DNA of 64,000 nucleotides from Maratus speciosus (lineage: Eukaryota > Arthropoda > Arachnida > Araneae > Salticidae). Shown in pieces: positions 11,449-22,549 of this stretch (position 1 is its first letter; the number at the start of each line of letters is the position of its first letter). The notes beneath the pieces are model-generated. The model was given only the letters and a program-made list of their open reading frames with translations, had not been told where the DNA came from and did not search any database. The position numbers and the translations under genes are program-made. Location of the stretch: positions 80,299,292 to 80,363,291 of the forward strand of contig OZ010796.1 in NCBI GenBank assembly GCA_963932465.1. The letters are read 5' to 3'.

Positions 11449-11877
11449 TTAGGCCGGTATTCAAAAAAATACTTTTGCACGCTCAACAACTCGAAATTTT
11501 CTGGCATAATTCCAGATTCATTTTTAATAATAAAAAAAAAAATATGAAACTTGCTGACGTGATTTTGGACGAGATTTATAAGCGACCTGTGTTTTTATTT
11601 TTCTTTCAATTAATTAAAACTTGATTAATAAACAATTATTTTCTCAGAAAGACAATATTTTTCGTTTCTACCACAATCGCTTCGGGGAATTCCGTTCAAA
11701 ATGCCTACTTTGACATCATTTTTTGAAATATAGTCTGCCTCTATCAAAAAATCGATCATTACGGAACATTATATAGTTTCTGAATAAGCGAATATACCAA
11801 TTAAATGCGTTTGAGAGCAAAAATGAATTTAAAAATGAGTCAGAAAATAAGCAGTTTGGATTTGAGTGCATCCTTAA
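11449..11877. mobile_element. TTAA-type MITE, same family as 53205-53628
   Basis: Begins TTAGGCCGGTATTC and ends GAGTGCATCCTTAA (TTAA at 11874-11877). Internal blocks match 53205-53628 in order: CAACTCGAAATTTTCTG, ATGAAACTTGCTG, TTCAAAATGCCTACTTTGAC, ATATAGTTTCTGAATAAG, GTTTGAGAGCAAAAATGAAT. The left TTAA has mutated to TTAG. Confidence 0.65.
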
Positions 11878-12101
11878 TACAATGATTTTTCCAACACAAT
11901 CCGCTTCGTTAAATTCGGTTCAAAATGTCCTTTTTAACAGCGTTTTTTAAAATATATTCTGCCTCTATCAAAAAATCGACCATTACGGTACATTATATAG
12001 TTTCTGAGTAAGAAAACGTACCAATTGGAAGCCTTTAAGAGCAAAAATGAATTGTAAAATGAGTCAGAAAATAAGCAGTTTGGATTTGAATACACCTTAC
12101 T
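11878..12101. repeat. second, 5'-truncated copy of the same MITE
   Basis: Repeats the 3' half of the preceding element directly after its right end, from AATCCGCTTCG through TTCAAAATGTCC, CTGCCTCTATCAAAAAATCG and AGCAGTTTGGATTTGAATAC to ACACCTTAC. This is a tandem partial duplication rather than an independent insertion, because the left terminus is missing. Confidence 0.6.
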
Positions 12102-12742
12102 AAGATGATTTTTTTTCTTCAACCGCTACGTATTTTTAATTTGTTTTTGCTGTAAGAATTGATCCTATCCAAAACTTATCTATATAGATGTTGTAGACAA
12201 TATTAAGAAGATATATGATAAATTCTTGGGGATTTTATATCTTTTGAATTGACGGAGTTATGGATTTTTTTCTTCTTCAAACCCCCTTTTTGTTTTTGTT
12301 TTTAATTTTTTTTGCGGTACGAATTGGTCCTATCAAAAACTTGTGAATATAAAAGTTGTAGACAATGTTAAGAAAATTTATAATAAAATTAATTGGATTT
12401 CATATTTTGAGAATTGACGAAGTTATGAATTTTTTTCTCCCAAAAACCTTATTTTTTGCGCCCCTTGAGCCCATTTTTAACTTTATCAAAAATCTGTGAT
12501 ACATAAATTTTTGGCCCTATTTTTAGAAGTAATAAAAACTTTAAACTGATTTGATATGTACAAAACTTAAGAAGTTATGGGGATTTTCTGTTTTCACAAA
12601 ACCCCTCCCTATTTCCTTCCCCTTGGTCCGATTTTGCCCATTAACGAACTTGACCCAGATTTTATGCCCATTGATTTTATGTATCAGTTTGGAAAAGATT
12701 GGTGCAGAATTACGAAAGTTATCGTGTCCAGAAGAAAGTGTG
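12102..12742 (+). repeat. degenerate tandem repeats, about 165-bp unit
   Basis: Three diverged units share the order GAATTG-TCCTATC, AAAACTT, GTTGTAGACAAT, TTAAGAA, then GAATTGACG-AGTTATG followed by TTTTTTTC and CCCC (about 12150, 12320, 12480). The last part (CAGAATTACGAAAGTTATCGTGTCCAGA) leads straight into the microsatellite, a configuration common in arthropod dispersed repeats. Confidence 0.55.
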
Positions 12743-12799
12743 ATATATATATATATATATATATATAGACAGATAGATAGATAGATAGATAGATAGATA
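12743..12799 (+). repeat. microsatellite (TA)n(GATA)n
   Basis: About 12 TA units followed by about eight AGAT units, uninterrupted. Confidence 0.9.
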
Positions 12800-12929
12800 A
12801 AGTTTTTTACTGAGGGTGGTTTTGGGTTCTAGGGGTCATGATCGGTGTAGATCTGCAAAACTTTTTCAGAAATTCCAACATAGGAACGATCCCAATAGGT
12901 AGTATTTCATACGAAATCTACCTAAAAAT

Positions 12930-13425
12930 GAAACCAACACCAATTATTGAAGAATATATTAGTTCACATTATATATTTTTTTCACATTTCTACAAAAATT
13001 TTAAGATAGAAAAATAAACAAAAATATTTAAAAAAAAATTATTAATGCACTAATTTTATATTTACACCAACCAAAAAATTACAGAATAAGCCTCAAAGTA
13101 TGTACTTAAAAAAAAAAAAAATTCGTTAAAATCGAAGATGCGCTTTTTGAGTTATAAAAAAATAATGTTAGCAACTTGCTAAAATATTCGAAACTTTCCC
13201 TGTTTGCATTTGCAGAAATACGCTACTATCAATGCATTGGTCGATTCATGACATTTCCACTCGGGCAGGATGCGCAATGCGCCAAAATCAGAGAATGTTT
13301 CCATACATACCCCATCCCTATAGATTTGTTTCGTGTTTGTAAACATTCTGTTATTTTGGCGTACTGCACATACTTATCTCATAATAATAGACCGAATTCT
13401 CAGTGTTAACATAAACAAAGCCCGC
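12930..13425 (+). repeat. large inverted duplication, left arm block B
   Basis: Complement of about 22550-23052. Matching blocks include CAATTATTGAAGAATATATT, CCAACCAAAAAATTACAGAA, GCAACTTGCTAAAATATTCG, CCTGTTTGCATTTGCAGAAA and CATTTCCACTCGGGCAGGAT. The internal part 13265-13375 is itself partly self-complementary (CAATGCGCCAAAAT-CAGAGAATGTTT against AAACATTCTGTTATTTTGGCG), so each arm carries its own hairpin. Confidence 0.75.
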
Positions 13426-13429
13426 TCAA

Positions 13430-13581
13430 CCGGAACTGCCAGAAGACGCTTCCGGTTCAGTGCAAAACATTGGCAAACTTCAGATTTTTTTCTTTTCTAC
13501 TAATAAATTCTGAATCGTTTTGCAAATTGCAACATTTTTTGTTTTTTAATGTTTTTCTCAAAACTATAAAATCTGGAAAAG
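13430..13581 (+). promoter_or_regulatory. candidate promoter and first (non-coding) exon
   Basis: Two ETS-type motifs in opposite orientation (CCGGAACT at 13437 and CTTCCGGTT at about 13459) lie upstream of a strong splice donor, AAAAG|GTGAGT, with the exon ending at 13581. The only ATG nearby is followed by an early stop, so an exon here would be 5' UTR. This is inference from motifs alone. Confidence 0.3.
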
Positions 13582-13650
13582 GTGAGTCAAGTATATGTTT
13601 TTTTTACGTAATATAGTTTAAATAGATATTTATTTTAGTTGTTTTGACAG

Positions 13651-13723
13651 CATAGGTGCCATAAAGAAGGTTTATCGCTTTTTTCTGGCGACCGCCAAAG
13701 TGCTAAATTGCTACGATGTAGCG
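13651..13723 (+). other. candidate internal exon, 73 nt
   Basis: Preceded by a pyrimidine-rich acceptor (TTTAGTTGTTTTGACAG) and followed by GCG|GTATGT. Two of the three frames are open throughout, so the exon could be coding, but neither translation is familiar. It lies 70 bp after the strong donor at 13581. No matching copy was found in the opposite arm of the inverted duplication. Confidence 0.35.
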
Positions 13724-14972
13724 GTATGTTTTTGTTTATCTTCTAATCAATGAGAAGGATTTGTGTTGTATATTTGATGAATCTAAATTATCTAAAAAAC
13801 GCCAGTAAAAATAAGAAGAGTAAACGTTACTTATCTGTTCATAAAAGTTAATTTATAAATGTACATGGCATTTATTCATTTTTTATTTTATTTTAAATAT
13901 ATTACATATTTCTTTCGTTTTGTTTTTACACTTAAAAGTTGCATCAGATTTTAATACACTATTTATTTCAATTCTGACCACGCAAAGGAATTTTATTGCA
14001 ATCTACACCTAACATTGTCATTTGCTATCTATTGAACGTTATTTATTTTATTATTATTTATTTGTAAACTCACAAAACTTCATAATTTGCTGCTTTTGGA
14101 ATAAAAATTTTTTATTAATAAGTTATAACTTGCATTTATTACTGGCTGTGAGATGGATTTTGATGGATGTTATCCTGTCTTATTTAGTTCATGTGGCAAT
14201 GTCTTCATCCAAATATTGAAATGTTTACTGTATAGCTATAAAAGAAAATTACATTTTTATGCCTGCAGTTTAAATTTGTTTACTTTATTAAATATCTTTT
14301 TTTCTGTTTTAAGTATATATTTGTACTGGTTTAATAAACATTTCATAAAAGCCTGTTATTTTCAAATCTTATATTTTTTAAATACTCACTTTCATAGCAG
14401 CATTTTTTTTTCAGTGTTTTATTTCGTTTTTTTTTTGTTTTTTTTTTCCAACTGTTATGATTGGCAACAATGTTTTTGGTACAACAGAATAGTTCCAATG
14501 TCTGATTACAACACTGGGTGTGCAGATAGATATTTAACAAAGTTTGTTACTACCACACAGTAAAATTTAATCTAAATAAGGTCAGAAGTTTGAAGAAATA
14601 GCTCTTTATTTAGTCAGAAAATGAGCAAATACAAGCAACAGTTATAAAAAGTGATCCCTCTAAATTATACCTTAAAGCTGTAACACCCTCTTAATATCAG
14701 CCAAATGCACCATATGTTTTTTTTTTTTTTTTTTTTTTTTAATAGTGAGATACACCTAGATTTTCTATACATCGCTTGTACAAAAATTTTGTCCACGCTA
14801 CAGTATTTCTAAATCTGAAAGCTTGCAACATTTTAGAACTTCTTTACTTTTCTAGGAATAATAACAGGTTTAAATCATTATTTTTATTGCAATTCTTTTT
14901 CTGTTTTTTTAACAATTCAGAAAATCATTTGAAATTAATATTATGAAATTGCATTTTTATGTTATTGATGTA
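13724..14972. other. AT-rich intron-like stretch
   Basis: Contains a 136-codon open frame (14153-14563, starting MDFDGCYPVLF). It is hydrophobic and low-complexity in the middle and T-rich in composition, and I do not consider it supported as a gene. A T-run of about 22 is at 14719-14740. Confidence 0.4.
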
Positions 14973-15400
14973 TTGAAGTGAAGTTTTCGGATTTTTCTGT
15001 TTAATTATATTCCATTTTATTTTATTTAACAGATTGCAGAATATATTTTGGAATTATCTTTGAAAATAAACATGGGGAAATATATATGGATTGATCAGCC
15101 TTTTACAGCCTTATGAAGATTTAATGTTGAAGCTACTGAAGAAGGCGCAGGCGGCAAAAAGGAAAAAAAGTCAAGAGAGTTTCCTTGCTGCTCAGTGTCT
15201 TTATAATTAATTACCTATGCAGTAAGGAACTTCCCTTAGACAAACCCCATCATGCTTAAGTCTTCCTGGTGAAATTAGCATAATACGTTTATTGCTGAAG
15301 TTGTGGACAGCATACATTTGCAACTGACACTAGATTTTTTACACTGGGATCGGAATTCTCCAGGTAAATTATTCTTGTATCATGATTGATCATTTTTATT
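14973..15400 (+). repeat. large inverted duplication, left arm block C (first part)
   Basis: Complement of 19935-20347, about 85-90% identical by eye, including the splice acceptor (TTTATTTAACAG), the exon-like block and the donor (CCAG|GTAAATTATTC). Its continuation lies at 16191-16335, after an inserted segment. Confidence 0.75.
15033..15363 (+). pseudogene. broken copy of the exon-like block
   Basis: Bounded by a consensus acceptor ending 15032 and a donor starting 15364. The frame that is open in the opposite arm (20122-20280, minus strand) here runs IAEYILELSLK and then breaks: a 10-bp extra segment (a CCTTTTACAG near-duplication) and changes around 15135-15165 (GGCGCAGGCGGC) put it out of frame, with a TGA soon after. 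It still keeps the splice sites, so it may be transcribed, but the coding version is lost. The product family is not recognised. Confidence 0.45.
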
Positions 15401-16190
15401 AACCCCCGGTACGGTATGCTATTTCTTTCTCCCAGCTTTTATTGTGACGTCTCCAAAAAATATATTTTTTCTTACAGAAGCCAGCCGTAAAACAAAGCAG
15501 CATAATTAAATGCTCTAAAGCAATTTTTTTAACTTATGAGCATCGCACATTTTCAATTTTTATACCGTCGTATTGGAAAAAAAAGTACTTTAAATGCAAT
15601 TTGTCAAAACTGCATCTCCATTTATTTTTGAAATATTAATTATTTTTGTAGTTTTTGGAGCCATTTGCTTAATATTGGCAATGGAAGTACTCCATTTCTG
15701 TAGAAAGTAAAAGAAAAATAGGTGTAAAATATTAATTATATATTTTTGTTGCCATTTTTTCATAACAACCGAAAGAAAATGTAATTAAAATATGTGCTAT
15801 TTTGAAAAAATATAAACGAATGATTTCTGTTAAAACATGGAGCTATTATAAACTATATTTAATTTTAAGCATCTATATTAATGTTACAAACAAATGAAGG
15901 CCTATGAATCATTAGGCAGCCATTTTTTTGTCGAGTTTCTTTAATGACAGCATCTTTTTGCTTCATTTGTGTATTATTTCGCGATAGTGACGTCCTATGC
16001 ATACTTTACTGTAGACATTTAAGAGTGGATCGTAAATGTGGAATTCTTTGGATGCGAATGACGTCATTTTACATAAAGTAAAAGCATGTGCTGTAAGTCT
16101 TAAAACTGAAACATGTTTTTTACTATTTATATACACATTTTTTTCATCAGGGGCGACACTAAATTCTGAAAAAGCAGAATTCCTGTTTTT
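15401..16190. mobile_element. about 790-bp insertion in left arm block C
   Basis: The opposite arm passes directly from GATTGATTATTTTA to TTTTGTTTCTATTTG, whereas here those two sequences are separated by about 790 bp beginning TTAACCCCCGGTACGG. The start looks like a TTAA-CCC (piggyBac-type) terminus, but no matching right TTAA end was found, so the superfamily is uncertain. Confidence 0.5.
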
Positions 16191-16335
16191 TAGTTTTGTT
16201 TCTATTTGTCATTAGTTTTTATGCATGTAAATTTTTTTTATCTATCTAGCATATAAATTATTTATTTATAAAAACATAACTATCTAAAAGTTGCATGCAA
16301 TGTTTAATAAAGTTTTAATCTGAACTAATTGTCCT
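16191..16335 (+). repeat. large inverted duplication, left arm block C (second part)
   Basis: Complement of about 19783-19935: TTTTGTTTCTATTTGTCATT, TTTTTTTATCTATC-AGCATATAA and AAAAGTTGCATG-AA are shared. Confidence 0.65.
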
Positions 16336-16493
16336 AGCCTGTGATGAATGACCCTTAAATGAACCTCAAATTTGTAAGATTTTATGCATGCTAAAGTCAG
16401 ACAGATGCTTTCTGAGCCTCCGTGTAAAAGTTAAATTTAAAAAAATTATACATTTAATATAAAATTATATAAGGGTTAAAACATTAAGTGATA

Positions 16494-16960
16494 CAGTAGA
16501 ATCCCACTAATCCAAACCGATTTTATTTACAGGATGAATGTCCGAAAAAAAGTGTAGAAATTAGAATTAAACAAAAAAGGCAGTAAAGCATGTTTTTTCT
16601 TCTTTAAACAGCTTGAATAAGATTAATAAAATACTCAATAATGTAAAAAAGTACAACATATATACACAAATATAGAGTGAAAACGTGCACTATCGCAGAA
16701 CTCATCTTTAAAAAATCTCGAATATCAGTTTGTTTGCCAGTACTGTAAAATTATTTTCTAAATGCAAAATGTATTTAATGATAAAAATATGATGATATGG
16801 ATGATAAAAATTTATTTTTCCTTTCAACAGTTTGATTTTGCAAATTATCTACAGATCTATCAGTGCGGATTTTAGAATTTTGCAGATTTCTGGTCATTGC
16901 CTTGTTTACATTTTTTAAATGCTAGTTTGAATGCAATAATGCAATCAAAATTATAATGAT
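16494..16960 (+). mobile_element. Tigger-like TA-target element, left end and body
   Basis: TA followed by CAGTAGAATCCCACTAATCC (16492-16513) is a pogo/Tigger-type end. The body at 16850-16930 (TTTTAGAATTTTGCAGATTT, TGGTCATTGCCTTGTTTACA) is the same sequence as 29625-29670 in the element at 29578-30796. No right inverted end was found, so it is probably truncated. Confidence 0.5.
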
Positions 16961-17599
16961 CAGGGGTGGGGAATTTCTAGAAAATCTTACCAGCCAGCAA
17001 AATGCAAAGTACAGTTGAACATTGTTAAGATGAAATTTACGCAACTGCAAAAATAGTTGCTTCCTCACAAATCCTCACACCATGTAGTATGCGAATTGTC
17101 GAACTTGAAGATGCATATTATAATTGAAACACACTTTCAGCAATTATCACTAATGAACAGCACAGTAATGTAATGGAAATCTTTTGTGCATCCTTGTATA
17201 TAAATGACAACAGTGTCAAGCACGTCATGTTCTACAGTAAGCATCTTGCAGTGACTTGCAAAGAAAACTTTGGTGAAAATTACATCAGATTTAAAGTGAT
17301 ACATTTCAAATGTCTTATTTAAAAGAACTTTCTTATAACGTTAAAAAAAAAAAAATACCGACAGACAAAGACAGTTTACTTAATACATTTTACATTAGCT
17401 TACTTTCAAATTTTTAACTAATTTTTTTAAATCAAAGATGAAAACAGCAATTGTTTCTCTTAACTGTGGATAATTTGGCCTTAAAAACCTCCAATCAAAG
17501 GAAAATGGATGAAAACCCATTTACAGGGAGATTGAATTATAATTTTAAAAAACAGTGGCAATCTTTTTAAAGCTGATGAAATTAGCATGCTTTTAGAAT
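16961..17599. other. AT-rich stretch
   Basis: Contains another CAGTTGAACATTGTTAAGA sequence (about 17013) that resembles a Tigger-type end without a partner. Otherwise nothing supported. Confidence 0.4.
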
Positions 17600-18139
17600 C
17601 TAGGGTGTCTGAACAGGGATTGACGAGCATAGCTCGTAGAGGGCAGAGACCCATAATCCACTAAAAAATAGTGAAACACATACTTCAGCAATTTTAGAAA
17701 TTTCCACCCTAAAGGAGTTAAAGGAAGGGGGGGGGGTCAAAAATTTTAGAACATTTCGCCATATCTCAGCAGGCATTTTAGGTAGCAGCGTGAAAGTCAA
17801 GAAAATAACTGTACTAAAAAATAAACACTTATTTTAGCGATTTTAGAAATTCACCCCCCAGGGAGGTTAATTGAGGAGGGCGAAAATTTTAGAACATCTG
17901 ACCATATCTCAGCAGCATTTTTAGGTAGGAACATGAAATTCCAGTATGAAAATAATTATTATCTTGAGAAAACTCGGGCATGGCCACATTTGTCACTACG
18001 ATTTGTTTTATTACGTTTTTACTTGACCTGAAGATTAAAAAGAAAGAAAATATTCTTATAATATTTGATAGGTAGTTTAAAAAATGATTTCATATAATTT
18101 ATGCATATCGGCATTTTAAACCCGAGTAGGACACCCTAG
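17600..18139. mobile_element. 540-bp element with CTAGGGTGTC ends and two internal repeats
   Basis: CTAGGGTGTC at 17600-17609 is matched by GACACCCTAG at 18130-18139. Inside are two direct copies of about 165 bp, each with TTTTAGAAATT-CACCC, a G-rich run, AAAATTTTAGAACAT and CCATATCTCAGCAG (17689-17790 and 17843-17930). No clear target duplication and no coding capacity. Confidence 0.55.
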
Positions 18140-18577
18140 TATTAGTTAAATTACCAAACATGTTAGACTTATGTAAATTAAAATGAAATGAAAATCTACC
18201 CATTAAATGTAGTAGATTTTTTAAAATGAAGTGCATATCTTTTATGTTAATTTTAAATCATGTTCAGGATGAAATTCACATCTTAAATTTTGAAATCACG
18301 TCCAAGAGAAATTCACAAATGGGAATCTCCCGTCCTTTATTATTCATTATTTCCTTTCTCCTCATAAAGTTTGCTTTCTCAATCCTTCCCCTCCTTCCAG
18401 CATTTAAAATTTTTGAAACTTTTTTTTTTATTACATCTGCCCTATTTAATTGTTTTTAGGAATACATTATATAAATAATCATCTAAATTGCCTCCACCCA
18501 GCCGCCAAAATATCAGGTTACAAAAACAATAAATTTTTTTAAATACCCTTACTGAGGATACATACATGTGGCATCGC
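18140..18577. other. spacer
   Basis: AT-rich with no supported feature. The short frames at 18226-18459 and 18442-18663 are not convincing. Confidence 0.5.
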
Positions 18578-18585
18578 TTCATCAC

Positions 18586-19220
18586 AGGGCCAAAACTAGG
18601 GGGATGCAGAAGGGGCATGTGCCGCTGGCGCCACAACAAAAGGTGATGGGAGGGGGGTGCCAAATGAAGATTTTGTTTGTTGTTTCATACTAAAATGTAT
18701 ATATATATATATATATGAAATAAAAGGGTCAGTTAGGCGGTGAGGCCCGCAAAATGACATAAGCACTAACAAGCTCCACCCATGTACATGAAATACAAAG
18801 AAACTTGCAAGCTAATGTTAAACCTGTAGGAGCATTCTTTTCTAATTTGTGAAAGTAACTTAAATCAAAATCAAAAAAGCAAATACTAACCCGGTTATAA
18901 TACAATCAGAGCTATTCTCAGCAAGAAAAAAAAATCATTTAAAACTATTAACATGCAAGTGAGAAATTTGAAAAAAAGAAAGCTCACATATGTTTAACAT
19001 TAGCAATCCAGTTTCTTCGCCTGACTACTGTAGGCCCTTAACTTAATATTATGGGAGCATTGTTTACACATTTCTTGCTAGCATTTTTATTATTATTAAA
19101 TGATTTTTATTTTTCAAGGATTATTTTCTTTTTTTTGCATAGGATATCTACGGTCAATAACTTTTATTATGCCTGAGGGGGGGGGGATCCATGTTTGCCC
19201 CGGGTGTATAAAAGGCTAGT
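18586..19220. mobile_element. hAT-like non-autonomous element with perfect 8-bp target duplication
   Basis: TTCATCAC at 18578-18585 is repeated exactly at 19221-19228, flanking a 635-bp segment that starts AGGGCCAAAACTAGGGGGAT and ends with a G-run, GCCCCGGGTGTATAAAAGGC and TAGT. An 8-bp duplication is the hAT signature, and GGGGC-rich termini of this sort are common in hAT-derived MITEs. Terminal inverted repeats are short and imperfect (ACTAG near both ends). An (AT)n run lies at about 18697-18716. Confidence 0.6.
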
Positions 19221-19228
19221 TTCATCAC

Positions 19229-19782
19229 TTATTTGACATTCCAAGAGAAGCCACTTATGCATCTTCGACACTGAAAGTCACAAACATGAGAATTTGATAG
19301 AATGTAATTAGAGTGCATTAATTTTAGTGTATGTCTTGTGTTAAACTTGGGGGAAATTTAAAATGAGGCCACCACCAACATTAGCCCTTTCCAATGAAAA
19401 AGACTTTATCAAAATTAAAGCATTTATTTGAAAGTTATTCTTGGAATGCATTAAAAAAACTAATAAAATTGAATCAATACATAATCATAAAACACAACCA
19501 ACATACTTTACATGCATTCAACTCCCTTACTACGAACTTTAAAAATTATTCCCCCTTCCTACCACAGTAACAAAAAAAAACATTTCTTTTTATCTTTCAT
19601 GTGATAACTTCACAAATGAATATCATTGAGCACCTTTTTAGCAATCCTACACTATTTTTGTTAAAGGAGTGGGGGGGGGGGGATTTTCTAACAAACTTGC
19701 AATGACATTTACAAATTAATGAACAGAAAAAACCGCACTGAGGCTGGCTTTATGCATACATAATTAAGTTTTTCTGTTTTAC
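19229..19782. other. spacer with a long G-run
   Basis: Contains a G homopolymer of about 12 at 19671-19682. No gene seen. Confidence 0.5.
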
Positions 19783-20347
19783 ATGATTTGTTAATAAAAT
19801 ATTTAGAATAAAACTTTGTGAAACGTTACATGCAACTTTCAGGTAATTATGCTTTTATAAATAAATGAATTATATGCTTGATAGATAAAAAAATTTAGAC
19901 GTATAAAAATGAATGACAAATAGAAACAAAATAAAATAATCAATCGTGATACAAGAATAATTTACCTGGAGAATTCCAATCCCAATGTAAAAAATCTAAT
20001 GCCAGTTGCCATTGTATGGTGACACAACTTCAGTGATTAACTTATTATGCTAATTTCACCAGGAAGACTTAAGCATGATGTGGTTTGTCTGAGGGAAGTT
20101 CCTTACTGCATAGGTAATTAATTATAAAGACACTGAGCAGCAAGGAAACTCTCTTGACTTTTTTTTCTTTTTTGCTGCCTTCTTCAGCAACTTCAACATT
20201 AAATCTTCATAAGGCTGATCAATCCATATATATTTCCCTGTGTTTACTTTCAAAGATAATTCCAAAATATATTCTGCAATCTGTTAAAAAAAAATATATA
20301 TATATATAGTATATAATGAAACATAAAAATCTGAAAATTTCACTTAC
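19783..20347 (-). repeat. large inverted duplication, right arm block C
   Basis: Complement of 14973-15400 joined to 16191-16335. This arm lacks the 790-bp insertion and keeps the open frame in its exon-like block. An (AT)n run at about 20291-20309 sits in the polypyrimidine region. Confidence 0.75.
20122..20280 (-). CDS. candidate 3'-coding exon of an unidentified gene
   Basis: On the minus strand, TTTTTTTTTAACAG ends at 20281 and is followed by 52 open codons and a TAA (20122-20124). The peptide begins IAEYILELSLKVN, contains GKYIWIDQPYEDLM, then a lysine-rich segment (LLKKAAKKKKKS), and ends REFPCCSVSL. Downstream of the stop, a donor CCAG|GTAAAT lies at 19966, so the exon, if real, is 315 nt with the stop well before its end. 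Another frame is open only for about 20 codons. The paired cysteines and basic stretch near the C-terminus could suggest lipid anchoring, but the end does not fit a CaaX box. The inverted copy at 15033-15363 is out of frame, which makes this the better-preserved copy. I do not recognise the family, and upstream exons were not found with certainty. Confidence 0.35.
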   Translation of the reverse strand: MAEYILELSLKVNTGKYIWIDQPYEDLMLKLLKKAAKKKKKSREFPCCSVSL

Positions 20348-21624
20348 TTTTTAATAAGTATTTAATAATAAATTTCTAAGCAAGGTGAAAACAAACCTCT
20401 AAAAGGTGAAAACAAAACTGACAAGTTAGGTTTGCTTTTGTGCAAATATAGATTGTTTTCTTTTCTTTGTGACATGTGATGTCTGATAAAATCTGAAACA
20501 ATAATCGAATTGCCTGACACAGGAACTCAAATGATGCCTGCTGTCGTACATCGAACTGGCATTTTACATACGGGATGATCCTTCTTAATCTTTTATTGCT
20601 TTTAATATATATTTTTTTAATGCACAATATTTACTTAGCAGCTTTAAACAACAAAATTAAAAACAGAAAACCATTGGAAGGGTGGTGCATCCAAATAGAA
20701 GGCCAGAAAAATTACCTTATTAATTATCATTTCCCCTGCACTTAGTAATTGTATAATAAATACAATCCTGATTTCTTTTACAAGAAGATTTCTATCACTT
20801 TGATGTGCATTCTTATAAATACATCAAGTTTATAAAATATCAGGAGGAAGATATTCTGTTTAATTCTGGATATTTGTATTTTAGAAGTTGTTAAGGGGAG
20901 GGGTACTTTAAATAAAACACCTATTAAACGAAATTTTAGTAATGTTACTATTCTATTAGGCATGGTTTCACACCCTAAAAGGTAAAACACATTAAGGGTA
21001 ACATAAAGGTAAACACATTATTATTTTTAACTATCTTTTTAAAATTTGATTACACGCTAGGAAATTAAACAACTAAATGGGGGCATTTCCGGTTATCAAA
21101 TAGTAAATTAAGGGAAAAAAGACTGAAGAATACATTTAAACTGCAGAAATATCAACCAAAATAAATTAAAATATGAATGCAATTTTATTTTATATTTAGA
21201 TAAATATATCCTTAATATCCTAAATATATGCATAAGATTTCCTTTTACAGTTTTAATTAATTTGTAATCAGACTAAAATAAAAAATAAGTAAATAAACCA
21301 ATAATGTATTTTCCGCAAATTCTCGATTCCTAAAGCGAGTTGATTTCATAGTGTCGATACTATCAGACTTGTAAACAAACAAACGTCGCCGAGCACAACC
21401 GCCAAAAGCAAGGGTTAATGTAATTATTCAGATTCAGAGGTAGAATTCTAACTTTTTTACTCTTATAAAAATATAAACTTTACTACAACATAAATATACC
21501 ATGTACATAAGTATTTACTTATTTATGGCGAACCAGAAGAAAAATGAAAATTGACTAACGCAGAATTAGTTATTTACTTTTTTTAAAAAAGTAGCTCACG
21601 TAAAGACCGTATATTTAATACAAC
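20348..21624. other. AT-rich region with weak coding hints
   Basis: An 83-codon minus-strand frame (20376-20627) contains FDVRQQASFEFLCQAIRLLF. It lies just upstream, in transcript sense, of the candidate exon at 20280 and could belong to the same gene, but no good donor was found. A second minus frame (20778-20990) is unconvincing. Confidence 0.3.
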
Positions 21625-21725
21625 AACCGGAAGTACGAGATGCACGCAGCTACACTAGCACCCTCGGCCTGAGCTTTACAGAAAATTCCATCTATATCAA
21701 GTCGGTGGTATAGTCCATTGTGCAG
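21625..21725 (+). promoter_or_regulatory. candidate promoter and first exon
   Basis: CAACCGGAAGTACGAG (21623-21638) is a strong ETS/GABP-type site. A GC-richer segment then leads to a consensus donor, GTGCAG|GTAAGC, with the exon ending at 21725. An internal alternative acceptor (CTTTACAG) ends at 21681. There is no obvious start codon, so this would be a non-coding leader exon. Motif-based inference only. Confidence 0.3.
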
Positions 21726-22549
21726 GTAAGCTATAGAGGTTGTAAATATATAAGGTTATCAACTTTTTGGTAATTCCGGCCCCCTCTCAAACTTCCGATA
21801 TCATACTTTATCATTCCTCGAAACCCCTCCCCCTGAAAATGTTGTTATCAGTGTTTAAAAATTCTGTTTATTTTTACAATTGTTTTCCTTTTTTTTCTTT
21901 TTATACATTTGCAATGATATACAGGTATGGTTGTACATTTTTTATTTGGATATTTTACTTATTTAAATAAAGAGAAGAAATTCATAAGATATCACTGTTA
22001 TATAAGAAATAACTTTATACCAAATAACATTTTAAAGAAATATTATTTAAAAGTTTTTAATAATAACTCTTTGTTACATAATGCATTGAACACGAACAGT
22101 AATATTGTCTTCTTGCATTGCGCCCTTGCACGGGGCTAAACAGAACTTCTTGTAAACAAAACAGGCGGACAACATTCTTCCCCATCTTTTACTAGCAAAA
22201 ATAACAAGTATAATTTCGAATCTGGTTATGGCAGGAGAATATTAATGGCGAACGTTGGGTTATTCCCTATTTTGGAATGAAATGTTTTATAATCATTCAA
22301 TGGTTTTAATTATAACTTTATTTTCATACAAAGAAGAAAACAGACTTAAAAATTTTAAGATAACGGATGTAAAGAAAAAGATGCCAAAAAAGTAAATTTT
22401 GTTTTGATCAAAAATGATAACGATATCAAATGATAACCCCCCTTCCCCTACAGATATCCTACGATGTCAAGTGCCAGACCCCCCCCACACACACGCCCCC
22501 CTAAAGTGATACGTTATATATGTACACTGTTCAGTCTCATAGCTTTCTT
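21726..22549. other. AT-rich stretch
   Basis: Includes a C-rich run at 22480-22500. No supported gene. Confidence 0.45.

Larger units (their letters stand above)
11276..12929. mobile_element. 1.65-kb insertion in the left arm of the inverted duplication
   Basis: The right arm runs without a break from block A to block B around 23052, whereas the left arm has about 1650 extra bases here, so this is an insertion (or the right arm a deletion). Near its edges are AGGTAGATTTCG (about 11300) and its complement CGAAATCTACCT (about 12914-12925), a possible terminal inverted repeat of 12 bp. It contains two copies of a TTAA-type MITE, a run of about 160-bp degenerate repeats and a microsatellite. Confidence 0.5.

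Noticed and set aside
14153..14563. 136-codon gene (MDFDGCYPVLF...)
   Set aside because: Composition follows the T-rich DNA, there is a poly-Phe stretch from a T-run, and no domain, repeat partner or upstream promoter was seen.
19203..19216. TATA box (GTATAAAAGG)
   Set aside because: It lies within 20 bp of the right end of the hAT-like element and has no exon or start site downstream.
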